Part shown: positions 45,775-59,671 of the stretch, one piece after another
How the letters are laid out: every line of letters begins with the position of its first letter
How positions within the stretch are numbered: position 1 is the first letter of the stretch
Assembly: GCA_013399115.1 (NCBI GenBank)
Contig: VXAA01002214.1
Span: 313,593 to 377,592 of the forward strand
Direction of reading: 5' to 3'
DNA length: 64,000 bases
From: Anseranas semipalmata
Lineage: Eukaryota > Chordata > Aves > Anseriformes > Anseranatidae
Notes under the pieces: model-generated
The model's input: the letters and a program-made list of their open reading frames with translations, nothing else
Told to the model about the DNA's origin: nothing
The model's database searches: none
Position numbers and translations under genes: made by a program

Positions 45775-46702
45775 TACTGCATCGGTTATTCGGTATTTGT
45801 ACGCAGTACAAAAACTATACTGTTTTAAGCTCCTTTCATAACGATGTCAAACACAACCGTTCTGAAAAAAATTATGAACATCACCTGTTTTGATGACTAT
45901 ATGTAGAAGTAGTGCTTTTGAATGCCATAAGCGGTGGCTTATCTCTTTACCAACCAAAGATTATGGGAAATTCAATAGTTTCACTTAGGGTTCTGTAATA
46001 ATCAACATTTTTGAAAGATCTTGCCCTTAAATACTAGACATGTTTCCAAAGCACCAAATTAATTTTTTTTTTATACATGTAAAACTCAACTTCCAAAAGT
46101 TTGAAATTACATTTTTAAATAAAGCATCTTTTTCCTTTTAAGACATAATTATGTGGGCCAAAACCCCAGTAACACAGGCATCCTAAGAACATAAATTGTA
46201 CTATGTTGGGAAGAAAATTTCCAATGATGTTAGATGCATGGTCCACAACAGAGGTATTTTCTAAAAGTTTTTTATCGTTACAAATAGCTTTTCATCTACC
46301 AGAATGGGAGCCAGAGTATAAATGAGCATTAAGCCACCACATTTTAATTTCTTGGCAGTTTAAATTGGGCAACAGAAATAGAGGTGAAAACACAGGTAGG
46401 AAATGGGCTTCCTTGCTCAGAAACACACAATTTGTTAAAACTAGAGCATCTTTTATAATAGAAATTGTAATAAGATTTTGAAGAAAAATGAGTTTTGTTC
46501 ACATGGAAGCAGGCCTACTGTGTGTTAAAATGCATTGCTGATAATAACCATGGTTTTTTTTTTTGGTTAAGTCCACTGTTTCATCACCCCTATATGTTAA
46601 TGGGCTATATTAGAGGTATTAATTTTGTAAAACAATATTAAGTCAGGAGAGGTTCCATTCTGAAAAAGATTAAGCAGCTGTATAGTAAGAATTTATGGAT
46701 TA

Positions 46703-46746
46703 GTGTGTATACATACATGCATATATATATGCACACATACACACAA
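46703..46746. repeat. near-palindromic TG/TA/CA tract
   Basis: GTGTGTATACATACATGCAT through ATATATGCACACATACACAC. The two halves are largely self-complementary, so the tract could form a hairpin or cruciform. Confidence 0.8.
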
Positions 46747-47459
46747 ATTGTATTTAAAATGTTCTCTCTTATTAAAAACTGACACTGTACCAGAGATTTG
46801 GAGAATGTCAAATAAAGAGTATGGTAAGAAGGAAAATTAGAAACCCGTAGGTTTTACCTTTTGTCTCGCAATTTGTTTAAAACATTTAGTAAAAACAGAG
46901 TAAGAAAACTCGTGTTTGGAATGGTGTTATGACAGTACATTGCTTTAAGCAGAACAGATTCTTCCATGAAAAAGCAAACCTTATTAAACATTTGGAATTT
47001 CCAGTAAGAAAAGTATTGACCTTATTTGTGTAACTGCTACCCAAATCTTTCATAAGATCCCATACAAAAAGTGGCAACAGGAACTAATAAGACATTACTT
47101 TTGGCAGTGCAGTTTTAAACAGTTCCTGCCTAAACCCATCTCTCTATAGTCTTAGTACAGATCCGTGAAGAAACATTTTTCCACTGGAGAGGTAAAGTGT
47201 TGTGACAGATCAAAAATTGGTAAAGAATGGGATTAAATGCTTCTTTTTATTTTGGCAGAAAGTTAGCAGCAAGGTGCCTCAAGAATTCTTTACCAAGTAA
47301 AATAACAGTTCCCTGTGATTTAATTTATTTATTACTAATCTGGAAAGAAAGCAAAGATCTGAAAAGGGAGCAGCAAAATCTGTAGAAGACAGGTTTATAT
47401 TAGGGTTAGAGAACTACAGAGAACTTCAAAAGGCCTAATTAGACAACATCACATGGGCA

Positions 47460-47780
47460 GGCTGATGGCAAGCAAAACTCAGTGTTGATAACTACAAAGT
47501 ACTGTGCTACGGGAGGGAAGAAGAGAAGTTACCTACATGATTCACAGCATTCTAAAATATTGTATCAGCCTAGAAAACAGACTGAGGTCATGTTTAGCTG
47601 TGGTCAAAAAGGCAAACAAAATGTTGGGATGCGTAAGAAAAGTGATAATGAGTAAGTTGAAGAATGTTAGAGAATTCAATATTGATAACTTCATCTGGAA
47701 AAAAGGGTAATGATATGGGCTGCAAAGATCTCAAAAAGGATACTGCAGAGGTAGATGATGTTAAAGGAAGGATGAGACCT
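47460..47780 (+). mobile_element. degraded CR1/L3-type LINE fragment
   Basis: Contains GTCAAAAAGGCAAACAAAAT, encoding VKKANKMLGCVRK, a motif close to the C-terminal end of CR1/L3 reverse transcriptases. It is followed downstream by ATCTCAAAAAGGATACTGCA, which matches the next conserved block. The region before it (about 47460-47570) fits the preceding part of such elements less well. Frames are broken; the element is long dead. Confidence 0.65.
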
Positions 47781-50639
47781 GGGCCAGGCAAAAGGCAAAC
47801 CAAATGTTTGTTTTTTACCCTTGAAATGAAGCACGCCTGAAAAGCCTGTGATAAAAAAAAAAATCATAAAAATATGAATGAGGTTTTCTACACCTTCCTC
47901 CAAATCATCTGCTGGTGGCTTCTGTTGGAAACAAGCCATTAAGCTAAATGCATATTATCTGAACAATTCCTATACCCACACTGCACAGAATTTCTATTGT
48001 GAATCAGATTCTGCAGTGACTGTATTCTTTAATTATATTGAAATCACAAACAGAATTCAGCCAGGCCTGTGCAGAGATGTGTATCTCTAGACCTAACAGC
48101 GACTTCCTAATTTGCACATTATTTACCCCTGTTATAGTGGTTAGGCAACTTTCTGAAAAAATATATTTAAGTGATGCAAACCTTTACCTTCCTGCAGAAC
48201 AGTCGACAGTGTCTCTGTTCTTTCTTTGTATATGCAAGTGCTTCAAATCCTTAAGAACACTGTGTGGCTTCTTAGCCATCAATTTGGGCTTGCAAGTGTC
48301 CAGCACAAAGCTTCAGGCTGCATTAACATCCTGCTTTGGGTGTGACTGAAGTTGTTCATAGGTTCTCCCAATATTGTTCCTGACCCTTCTGGGCTAACTT
48401 GATGGAAGATCCATGGAGATGAATACCATGTCGGTAGAAAACATCTCTGTAAACACCTAATAGGGAATACATATGGAAAAGAACCCCAGTCTGATCCTTT
48501 CTGAAGAACTTAATCTTTCCATGCTTCAGTTATCAGCCCACAAAATGACTGTAAAGCTAACACTTTACATGAATGGTAACTAGTTAATTAACATTTCTTA
48601 AAGTCCTGAAACCTCAGATTAATAGTGCTCTGGAGTATAAAGACATAATATTATTTCATTGAGCATTTGTCATTTAAAAAGCCCTATGCCTAAAGCTTTA
48701 ATCAAACTCTGTAAGATGAGAGCAATTTTCATTCTTGTCACATTTGGATCTCTTGTCTCCACTAAGATGCATGTACAGTCCAACTACGTATTTCTTTCGA
48801 GAGGAGCACAGGCACTACTCTTTGTATGATTATGGATACGAGACTCAGTAGTAGAATCCTACAATTGAGAGAGGTGTGTAGTTGTTTTAGGAGTTATTTT
48901 TAGAAGTTATTTTTATGTTTCCTGAATTTACAAATTGTGATACTGTATCACTTCTATTTGCACTGAAAAATTTCTCCTTTTCAGTTATCTATTGTTTTGC
49001 TCAAGTTACCAAGTCACAGTGTCTCTAGAATGGCTAAGACTACTATTTTTAGTTATATAAAACAATTATTGGTTACCAAATTTACATCTTTTTTGGTAGC
49101 ATAGGAATACATCCATTTTTGATACAATTCCTCTATAGGCAATGGATTTTAACAAGGCAGGAAAGTAATTTATAATCTTCCATTATGTTACATCAAATAC
49201 TGCAGAAAGCAAGGGTATTTGTTTGAATAATGAGCGAAGGATGAATACTATTCAGTAATGCCCACTGCTATACAAATCACAGCTTCTAATGGTGGTCAAG
49301 GACACTTATTCGAATAGTACAACATCACTTCAGATGTATATGTGTAACTTGATGCTAAAATTTCATAGTCAATTGGCAATTGTGCCATAAACATTAATAT
49401 AAGAACACAACTGAAAATGCCAAGACACCAATGGCAATAAAATCAGGCCCCATGCAGTGGTATTTTCAAGCTGCAGGTGACACTATGGAGCATCAGACTG
49501 CTTACTGGGACACCAGTTTAGTATACATCAAGAAATCCTCCTCTTTTCCAAAAGGTAACACAAGACCTCTGCCAAGAAGATAATACACATTTCAACAACA
49601 ACAGAAGATTGTTATTCAAGCCTTATCAACTGGCTTAGCACACAGCATCAGGAACATTACTGCATGGACGACGCAGGCAACAGCAAAGTCTGAGGCAGAG
49701 GGTGTGGTGGGACTGCCCCTTCCAAAAGCAGCCGAAAATTTCTGCTGGATCAGAAACCCTGCATAATGATGGCCTCCAATAAAACAGGTTCCAGTGACTA
49801 CACAAAAGTAGCTCTGAGTGCGTGTATTCTTATAGTTTATTCTGGAAGCTAACTTTATGCAGAAAGCTTTTCCTGCTTCTTTTTGTGTACTCAATACTGA
49901 CAGGTAAATTCCTTCAGAAGTATTTTTAGACATTAAATACAAACTTCACCCAGTCTCTTGCAATTCAGTGTTTCTTTCTCTTTACCAGTAGAGAAGCTGA
50001 AATAAGATTTTTATTCCGAAAGGTGACTGGAAGAACAGCAACGGTGCCTTCTCTGATTTTTATATTACATTCAGTTTAAAATTTCTATAAAGATATATTT
50101 ATTTACTAGTTGTCAGCCTTGCCCACTTACTATCAAAAGTTATTATTGCTGACTTGAATACGAAAATGAATAGAAATTCAGGAAGCACAATTAATAATTC
50201 TGCTAATGATGCAATGACAAGGAAGCTTACTCTTTCATAATTGCATTAGTGGTGTCACCGTAATGAGACTAGGTAGTAGAAAAAACACTAATCTAGAAAG
50301 CAAGCAAGCAGATTTTTTTCATGTAGAAGGATAGTGAATTAAATTAAATACATGAAATAACTACATGATAAATTATGTGTATTTTGTCTATATTTTTGTC
50401 TATATTCACAGCATAAGCATTTGCCAAGTTCACAGAGGAAATCATTGCGAAAGCCTGGCTTGTGGGCCTGTATCCAGCCATCTTTGTCTCCTGTTTTTAT
50501 AATGTGAGCCAATCAGTTAAGTAAAATATGGTTCCACTGAAAACAATGGGAAATTCATTCTGATGTTAGTGGAATTACGTTAGCGCCTGTAACTATTACT
50601 TTTTCAAGTAATTGTTATATTTATGATACATTATATTTG

Positions 50640-50698
50640 CATTAATTACATATCATTATAATTATGTGTAATTATAATTATATATATATTACATATTG
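50640..50698. repeat. AT-rich low-complexity tract
   Basis: Alternating ATTATAATTATATATATAT-type sequence with several short palindromes. No other feature. Confidence 0.8.
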
Positions 50699-53600
50699 TA
50701 CTTATTTTGCACATATACTATCAAATAGAGAGGAAAGGTCTTAAGACAAACTATGTGGAGAAAATGCTACTTATTGCCAGGTAAAAAGTACTTTTCACAA
50801 TGGAAATGGTTTAATACAGTCATTTAAGTTATGTAGATTTCTAGCAAAATACATTTTTTACAGTCACAGGGGCTGATCTTCGTCCCATTAAGTTTAACAC
50901 AAAGATTGCTCACCTTAAAAGCAGCAGAACCAAGCTCTTGGAGTAATTCTTTAAAATATGCTTACTTCTCTTAACTGTTCATCAGTGTTGCACTGAATAG
51001 CATACACATCCGAGGATCAAGCCTTCTGCAGTATCAAATAGGAGGTGACTTTCCGGTATACTATCTTGGATATATGCATATTAATTCAAAGTACTAGCAA
51101 ATTCCCTATGTATGATTTTTAGATTGTCAAGGAAAGCCCCTAATGGGAAGCTAAGACAGCTTAAAGTCCCATTCACATGTAGTAGTTCTTGGCAGCTGAC
51201 CCACTAAAGCAGAGCTTTGAGACTTGTGGGTTGCACTGCTATCCTTTCTGCTACTAGCTTCCTTCCTCCCCTCTCAGTGGGGCTCCTGTTGGGAATGTAA
51301 CACACATCACTGGAGTAAGCAGTGATGTGCCAGTCTGCATCTGCTACAAAGCAGCCTAAAAATAAAACCCAATTGGACAATGCCATTTGGTGTACAGCAG
51401 CAAATATTCTAGTAATGTAAACCAGACTGTCAGCAAAGATAAATGATTGTTCAGCTACATGCCAAACAAATCTCAGGATCTTAAAAAAAAAACAGAAACA
51501 ATTCTTTGATATTCACTTATAAACCTAATCTCTTAAGATTTATTATCATTGCAATTTAATGAATTATCATCAGTGAAATCATAATGAGCATCTTATTAAA
51601 TTTTGTTTAAAACTACTATTATTAATATTTTAATAAATCAGCCCATCTTGAAGCTTGTTTCAGTTCAAGGAAGTTCTCTGGTAATGTAGATTTTGTTTTA
51701 GAAGATGCCTACCCATCAAGTGACATTTTTTCCCGTGCATATCAGAAGAGCCCAATTGTTTTGCCAGTATCTCTCTTTCAAATCTCAGTTCTGTAGACTG
51801 ACTTTTTCAAAACTGACCTACAGGCTGATGCTGTTCTTTCTATGGATTCCATTTGAAATACCTGATTGTATTTTTTGCCTGTGTGTACATCAGAGTCCTT
51901 GAACTTAAAAGGCTGTGGTCATACAGACTGCACAAGTAACAAGGCTCTTTAATTATAGTACAACTTTGTACCTCATCTTTCATGCTACCATACAATTTTG
52001 AAGAGGGAAAATTCCCCAGACTTTTGCATTTTGAGGTTTTCAAATTCCTATTGAATTGGATACTAAGGATATTTACAGTTCTTAATTCTTAATTCATTAA
52101 TTTTTGGCCTTGAAACAAATGCCCACATTCATTTTATGTAAAATGGGAGTAGATTTAAACACATAACGGAATCATATCAACTGCAGGTCCTGGGCCTTCA
52201 AAGAGATCAATGTATAAATGGATCTCACAGCAAGATCAGTACCATGATTTTTAAAATCATTAACTAAAAACATGACAGAGGCTAATGGGCTTTAGATATC
52301 TTCTGTTATTGCTACTATGTTTATGCCCAGAAATCCCCAAATTACATGTATACCATTGTACAGCTGGAGAAATGAACTTTACAAGGATTTCTGTTTATGT
52401 ATTTTCAGAAAAATGATTACACACTTGAAAAAACATAGGGTATAAAACCACTACAGATTGAACTTCATTCTTATTATGTTCTGTGCTGTTTTGCCAATTC
52501 CGCATGTACAAAAAGCCATGAGAGAACATCACAAAGTATTATGAGTTTGATTTTCTTGGGAAACCACCATTCCTAGAATTTTGAGACTAAAAAACATTAG
52601 TTGCATGGAACTTGCAATCAGAAGTCCAAAATTAGCAACTCTGAAGTCTGTCAATATGTTATTTGCTCCATATGAGGAGAAAAACAGAACTCTTGTCAGG
52701 GACAAATTCATCTAATCCCCAAATCCTACTCTTCTGAAACCATCACTGGGGTCACCCTGGGTATATAGTCAAGAGTCTGTTAGTTGGCACAGTGGTCAGT
52801 CAAGGTCACATGTTTGTGGGCAATTATTCCAGGAAATTGCAAATCACATTACCTCAACAACTGTACAGATTATTTGTTCTCTAGAACCAATACTCAATAG
52901 AAGGGGGCGGGGGGAGGGGAGGTAGATGTGCATGTTGTACATTTTAATTTAAGAACATGTAACAGAAAATTTTAATTGCTTTTATGTTACTATCTGACAC
53001 AGTCTCTATGACAGGACAGAATTGTCTCCAAAGGCGTAGAGAAAAGAAAACATTTAGATCTGCATTGCTTCCCCAACTCATAATGCTATTTATAAGCCCC
53101 GATGCTATTGCAGTTTATTTACCACCTTCTTCTATTTTTAGCATTGGTATGGTGAAAAACAAATTACAACTCTCCGTATTTTTATCATATCAATCTTTAT
53201 AAAAAGCATATAATTCATTTATTTCTCACAGTATCTGTGGTGACAACTAAAGTTAGACAAATTGGTATGTGTATCTATTCATGTGTGTATGCATTTCTTG
53301 CTATGTTTTAAGGTTGTCTTTGAGCTGGATAAAAACTGATTACAGCTAATGTTAGTGAAATATAAAAAATGATAGGCTTATTCTGTTATCTTTATTTCAT
53401 ATCGAGGCAGCATGTATTTACCTTACTTAGAGGAAGCTAAGCATAAGCTACTTCACTGGGATAAATTCACAACAGGTTCCCCTTCTAATTAGTTTTATTT
53501 CCTATGACCGTGCAGTACAATCTCTTTTCTTCTCCTTTTAAGCTGAACTGAATATCTGTCAACTACATCACCATGTCTGAAATATTACCCCACTAAAAAA

Positions 53601-54240
53601 GAAAAAGCATCATTCTCTGTATCCTATTATTGTCTTCCAACTCTTGGAATTACAAAGCTCCTTGAGATGTATACACAGTCTGTTGACAGTCAATACCAGT
53701 ATCAAAGTTTGATTTTGAAATATCTATATAATATCAGTTCCCCACTCTTACGCTTGGAATTCCAAAAGAAAACTAAAATATCCAAAATCCAACAACAGAA
53801 AACAACTGATGTATAGAATGTGTATGGCCTACACATTGTTTTACTACTCCCTCGTCTTTTAATAAGTTGTTCTGAAGTTATGTGCCTAAAAGGATATGAA
53901 GTATATGTATTTGGGTTACAGTATCTTGATTTGTCAGTGTGAAATTCACAAAAGTGCACCTGTAGGTACTGTTTATCTGCTTCTTTAAATTATTTAGCAG
54001 TGCACACACAAAGCTGAAATCTTTCTTCCCCTCAAACCTCAGCTGTCAGTTGCTACCACAGGGCTGTTGTCTCACGGTCCCTCGTGCTGGCAGATGCAAC
54101 TTACACAAGAGTTGCACATGTGCAGTTCCTGTGAGACTGAGGTTTTGTTTCCTGCCTCTTAGACCAGCAACAACTGTGATCTGACAGTCTGATACACGGT
54201 AGCCTTTTTACACCTCTTTTTACAATACTGCAATTGATGA

Positions 54241-55044
54241 GCTGTCATGCACAGGAGCTGGGAACCACAGCTATCAATTTCAAAAAAGTTACACACAATT
54301 TATACTGATGACAGATGAATTGGGACCTTTAGAGCCAAACCACAGGAGAGAGGTTTGCACATGCCTCTCGATGTAGAGGTTGAGACAGGGGATGCAGAGA
54401 GCACCTTTAAACAGACCACTCAGATAATGGGCATCTACCTGCCTTAGATGCTCTGGTGCATTTGAAGATGGTGAAGGATTTAAAATTATTATGGGATGCG
54501 AGAGAAACAATTTCTGGTAGCCCTTAAACTTCAAGCACATGAATACCCAAACAAGAAATTTCTTGGCTGTGAAAAAGACAGCAGTAGTGTGAACCATAAA
54601 CACTGTGAGACCTGCTCCTGGATCTCTGGCACATGTCCAGCAGTGCAGGATATTTGCATCTAATAACATAGCCAGCCGTGTGCCCTTTTGCCTAAGGAAG
54701 TTTAAAAAACAAACACAAACAAAAACCACTGGGCACTGCATCGCCAGCTCCATCTTAGTGATAAGCAGAGTGAACTCCTCAAGCCTGATGTCAAATTTAC
54801 CAAGGAGAACCAGATCCAGGTGGTGGACCACAATGAAAGCAAACCAAATACACTCTTGGCTGCCGTTACAGAGAAAGTATGAAAGCGCTAGATGCTGACT
54901 AAACAAATCAAGAACCTGAAACCAGCCACTGAGCCAGCTACGCTGGCTTTCCTGTTGGAGCAAGAGTAAAATGGTACTCAGCCACCCAGGTATTGCTAAC
55001 TGCACCGGCCATATGGAACACAGGCAAGACCAGGCTGCCAAGTT
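54241..55044 (+). pseudogene. coding-like relic of unknown origin
   Basis: The plus strand has protein-like segments separated by stops and shifts. Examples: MPLDVEVETGDAESTFKQTT (from 54361); NGHLPALDALVHLKMVKDLK in another frame (about 54426-54485), part of a 38-codon open run 54411-54524; a 59-codon open run 54484-54660 containing MREKQFLVALKLQAHEYPNK; and a 58-codon open run 54706-54879 containing LLKPDVKFTKENQIQVVDHN. The antisense strand is open for about 252 codons (54286-55044) in the register of the last two runs. That antisense frame begins TTG with no ATG until codon 97, and its product is hydrophobic, as expected for the mirror of a hydrophilic protein. I do not recognise the protein. 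Alternatives are chance or an unknown retroelement. Confidence 0.35.
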
Positions 55045-55756
55045 TTAGTACATAAGCCCCACTCTTCTCTGTCAACATCATGGATATCTTCCCAAGCACA
55101 GGACAGACAGGTGGCCAAAGACTAACTCATATATATCTCACATTTCATGGTGTCACCAGGAGACCTGGACTGGTTTGGACAGGACACCCAGAAGAGGCTC
55201 TGTATGGAGGGGTTTATCAATAATCATTTATGAAGGAAGCTTTGATAGTCTCGTATTTCATTGGTCCTGAGAAATGCCTTCCTGTAAGTGGATTGCCTAC
55301 AGCACAATCCCACTCAGGGCCTTTGGGTATTTCTGTAATTAATGAAGAAACTCTAGAGAAAAGACTAATCCACTCAAGTGTCATGGCTGTATCAGAACAC
55401 AGTTTTTATCTACTACAGGTTTCTGTGTGTTATCAAGTAATTTAACAAGTTTCGACCATGAGATGCCGGCTTACAAGTTTCTCTGTTATTCTTCTGTTCA
55501 ACCTACTTTCATAATTCCATGTTCTCCATTACGAAATTACTCCTTATTTGGCAGTTTTCCACAACACAACATAATCTGTATAGGCAAAAGGTGACAGCAC
55601 TACCACTAAGGCAGTTGAAATTAAGTTGCCTTTGTTACAGTACCCTGACAGACACTAAGGCAATGCAATAGCTTTCAGTCCCCTCTGTTGCAAGGAACTA
55701 CCATATGGAAATTCTTTAATACTACCATTTAGGCTTCTTTCCAGACCACTTTAAAC

Positions 55757-55816
55757 ATTTATAAATATTTATAAACATATATAAAATATTTTGTGTATTT
55801 ATATAAAAATATTTTT
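55757..55816. repeat. AT-rich low-complexity tract
   Basis: Repeats of TTTATAAATA and ATATAAAATATTTT-like words. Confidence 0.8.
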
Positions 55817-58800
55817 CAATAAATCATCTAAGATTCACCATTCATGTGGCAATATGTTTCATATAGACCGTTAAAATAAGTACTATACGCCCAATGTAAG
55901 ACACTTTCTAAGAAGTCAAATTCTGTTATCTGAGACATATATAACACCTTACTGAAATTAGTTATACAAGCTCAAGAAAAGAAAACATAATTTTGCAGCT
56001 AGCCTCTGATTTCAAACATTTAGTAGAAGGGATACTATTTTTCTATACCTGTTTATAAATGTTGCTCCAGAATTCAGTCTAAATTTTGTTTTACTCCTTC
56101 TTAAATTGTGTTTAGACTCAATTACATTAGGAACCCTAAACAACCTATTAATAAATTAGGCCAATCACACAGAATTACATTTTATTCCTGCTCACAATTC
56201 TTACACGGAATATACTTAAATGCAATGTTAATTCCCAGGTAAAAAAAAAAAAAAATCAATCTAATTCTCATTCACACATTTAGAGCTGTTTTATAACAGT
56301 GTTTTGAGATCTAGTATTATAAAATGTTGTCAACAACAGTTCTTTGCACCTCACAAATAGTCTCAACATCTCCATATTTGCTGCATACTTTGCACAGTTC
56401 TAAGCCAACTGCTAATGGCTAACTAATAATGAATTCATAATCATTTGATACTCATCAGAATAAATTTATTTAAAATACAAAAACTTCTCCAGTATTTAGA
56501 TGGTCATGCAAACTATTTTACCACAGCTGGTTGAGAAGTACATTTTTGTGGTTTTGCAAGCTGACTCCTTTTTGTGAAAGTTTGCAAGAAAACAAGCAAA
56601 ATGAGATCCCAGACATCTGAATCATCAGACTTCAAAAAAATTATACATATGTTTAAGTAGTTGACTTCCTGAAGCAAAAATGTGAAATGCCAATGACTAT
56701 AGCGTGCATGTAGTTGGGAGTGCTCCATTCCTGTGCCCATCTAGCTGATTGCAACAGAGAAAGAATTTATTTCAGGGTCTAGTCCTCCATTTGAGCACAA
56801 CTGGAAGATAGTTTTTTAAGCAGAACAGCAACTTTAAAACAAACACATCTTCTCCTCCATCTCTGGATTAGGGACAGTGACCTTACAAATATCTGAAATT
56901 CTTCCAGTGCCTGTAAACAAAAATGGACTGCTGGCAGTCATGATCATGTGTTGCTCTTACAAAACATTCTTACTTGTTGGCTACTTTTTGGAAAGGTTAT
57001 TTGCTGTCAATCAAGTGACAAGTTCTGCTTATAATAAATGGTGATGACATCAGACTTGTAGAAGAGAAGATTAGTATGGGCATCTAAATATATAAACTAG
57101 AAGGTCATGGGATATATCCAACGTCAGTTGAAGTCAATGGCCTGCATTCACTTCAATCAGAATTGGACTGATACATGTAGAAATAAGAGATTATTTTGTA
57201 TATATATTTATTTTCCCTATATCCAGTATCATTGGCTTGCAGCCTAGGATTTTTTAAGGTGACCTGGATCTTTGATTTCTCTGAGAATAAAAGGTGATTG
57301 TCCCTATTTTTATTTTTAGGTGGCCATATATAGTCAGTCATGTTCACACTTTCCAAAGTGGGACTTGCAGTGTTGGAGTAACAGGCAAGAATTTTTCCAG
57401 ACAACAGCCATGGATTTCTTTTGCCATTTGGTAGTGTTTACAAAGAAGCTGGGCAAGAGGCCAATTCTCATTTTAAGCCTCAGGTTGGACACAATGGTTG
57501 GTCAACGTACTGAGGAGTATAAAGCATAGGTCAGCAGCTTTCCTGTCAGGCAGCAAATAACTAAATTTCATTTGTCTGAAATAGGATTTTAGTTGTCCAG
57601 GGTTGCAGGACAAAAGGACTGTTCTCACCCTGACAGCTGGAATGGATGATTTGTGAAATGTATTTTTAGAAGTCTTATTTGCCTATGTGTATGCCTGCAT
57701 TGTCAAACATTCATACAGCGGAGCAAGTTAGGCTCTGAGCCACGAGAACTGTGACATACTGTACAAACTCTATAACGTATCTAGATCTAAAACTGCATTT
57801 TCATTACTTCTCATCCTCCAACTGCAAATATATGGTCCAAATATTGATGCAACACTATTGCTGTTCTTCCTATACTTAGACGTACAATCACAACATTCAT
57901 AGTAGTTAGTAACCACAAAGGGAAAATCACTGTTGACACAATAGAACATTAGTGATCAAGTCTGCTTTCCAAAATCACCCTGGTTTTCCCCACATTTCCT
58001 TTTCCTATACATATCTCTATCTGATTAACAGAAACAACAATCCCTTGTAAATTAGCTTTTTCCCCTAACAAGACAACCCACTCTTGAGGGATTTTATTAC
58101 TAACATTCATCCTCCTAATCTTATCCCACACCTTGCCGATACGCATATCCTTATTAACATTTGCACATGGCTATTGTGCCAGTGCTGCTTTTTTTCTGAG
58201 CTAATGATTTCTTCCTCTTAGAGCCCCTGAGATCAGGTTGCAGTCATAATACATTTCAAAGCTGGTTTCCTCTCTCACTAAACAGCATTGTTATGTTTTT
58301 TGTTTATGCAGTGCACCAGTTTCCTTCCCTTTCTATTCAATTGAGGTTTTGGAAAGCACATCTTATATATATGTAACATCGATAGGAAAATCATAAATAT
58401 AATTGAATACATCTATTGTGTGCAGATTTACACAGGACTTTACTAAATAGTTAATCATACTACCATCTTTCAAAACACTTAGAATTAAGAAAATCAAAAA
58501 TTAGAATATTCAGTATAAATATAGCATTGTAAACATATAGGAAAACAATTTTAATCAACATGTCGCACTACGTATTTGCCAGTCCTTAGGAGTTTCCTCT
58601 TTATTTTGCATTGATTATGTACTTCTACTGAATTGAATGGTTTTGTACTCTACTCATAAGAAGAAGTGTGAACTTTCTATTTATTTCTCAGTCTGTCATA
58701 AATTCCTACCATCTGGTTAAGAAATATTAGCTTTAAGGCTAGAATTCTGATCAGTCTTCTGTGCATTTATGCTCTTAATCTATAAACTTCATATGTAATA

Positions 58801-59539
58801 ATTTTCAAATGAAATGTCTGATCTTTAGAGATGGTTAAATGTTAAAAGTTGCTATATACCATTGTAAAAAAAGGGATAATAACGTGTAAATAATCTTGCG
58901 AATTGAAGTAGAAAAGATGCTTATTAAAAAAAAGGTTTTTAACACCATTAGTGTTGACAAAACCAAATTCTGTGCAGAGCCACTGAATACAATTAAATCA
59001 CTAAGGTAACAAAATACAGAGCAGATTTGGACACCTCCCGCTAGTATAAAAGAACATTTGAGCATTGTATTGAACCGTAAGATTAGGTCTGTAGAACAAA
59101 TTTCTGCTTGTGAACGTATTATGTTTTCATCAGTGTAGCTTATGTAGTTTGGGGATCTGTCTGTAAAACTGTATCTATAGCACTATTTAGAAAAAAGTAC
59201 TGGTGGATAGCCATCACCTAGTACAATATTTTTATTCCAATATTTGGAATATTTTATATTCCAGCATTTGCCAGCTTTTCATCAGGGCAGGAGATTGTTG
59301 TGATCCTGTGAGCACCGTATTACAATCTTCACATGACCAAGAACTGCAAGGTACATGGCTTGGAGATCAGAAGGGAAAGAAAGCTCCTAGAATAGTTTAT
59401 AGGTGGGAAATGTCAATAGCTCAACACGGATTACAGATTTCCTTTTGGACACGCCTGGACTGGACATGCAAGAAGACGCAAGAATGAGTGGTAATGTTTG
59501 CCTCAATAACTCCTGGTGGTTTTCTTCTTCCTACAACAG

Positions 59540-59671
59540 TCCCCAGGGCTGCTCTGCGCTGGCTACGTGGCGCAACCTCAGCACAAGAGCAACACTTGAG
59601 CTCCTGGATTGCTGCTCGCAGCTAAAAGGCTCGGGACTGGCCACCCTGCTTTCCAAGAATAGGAAATATAG
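59540..59671 (+). other. candidate exon
   Basis: TTCTTCTTCCTACAACAG acceptor, 132 bases of G+C-rich sequence, then ATATAG|GTATAC. One frame is open throughout (PQGCSALATWRNLSTRATLE, then LLDCCSQLKGSGLATLL). The neighbouring sequence is AT-rich. No family recognised. Confidence 0.25.

Noticed and set aside
54289..55041. 250-codon minus-strand open frame as a protein gene
   Set aside because: It begins with TTG, has no ATG until codon 97, lacks splice or promoter context, and its hydrophobic product looks like the antisense of coding-like sequence on the plus strand.
57125..57180. GAAGTCAATGG-type words resembling old sauropsid MITEs
   Set aside because: Too short and isolated to support an element; similar words occur at about 12.6 and 50.5 kb.
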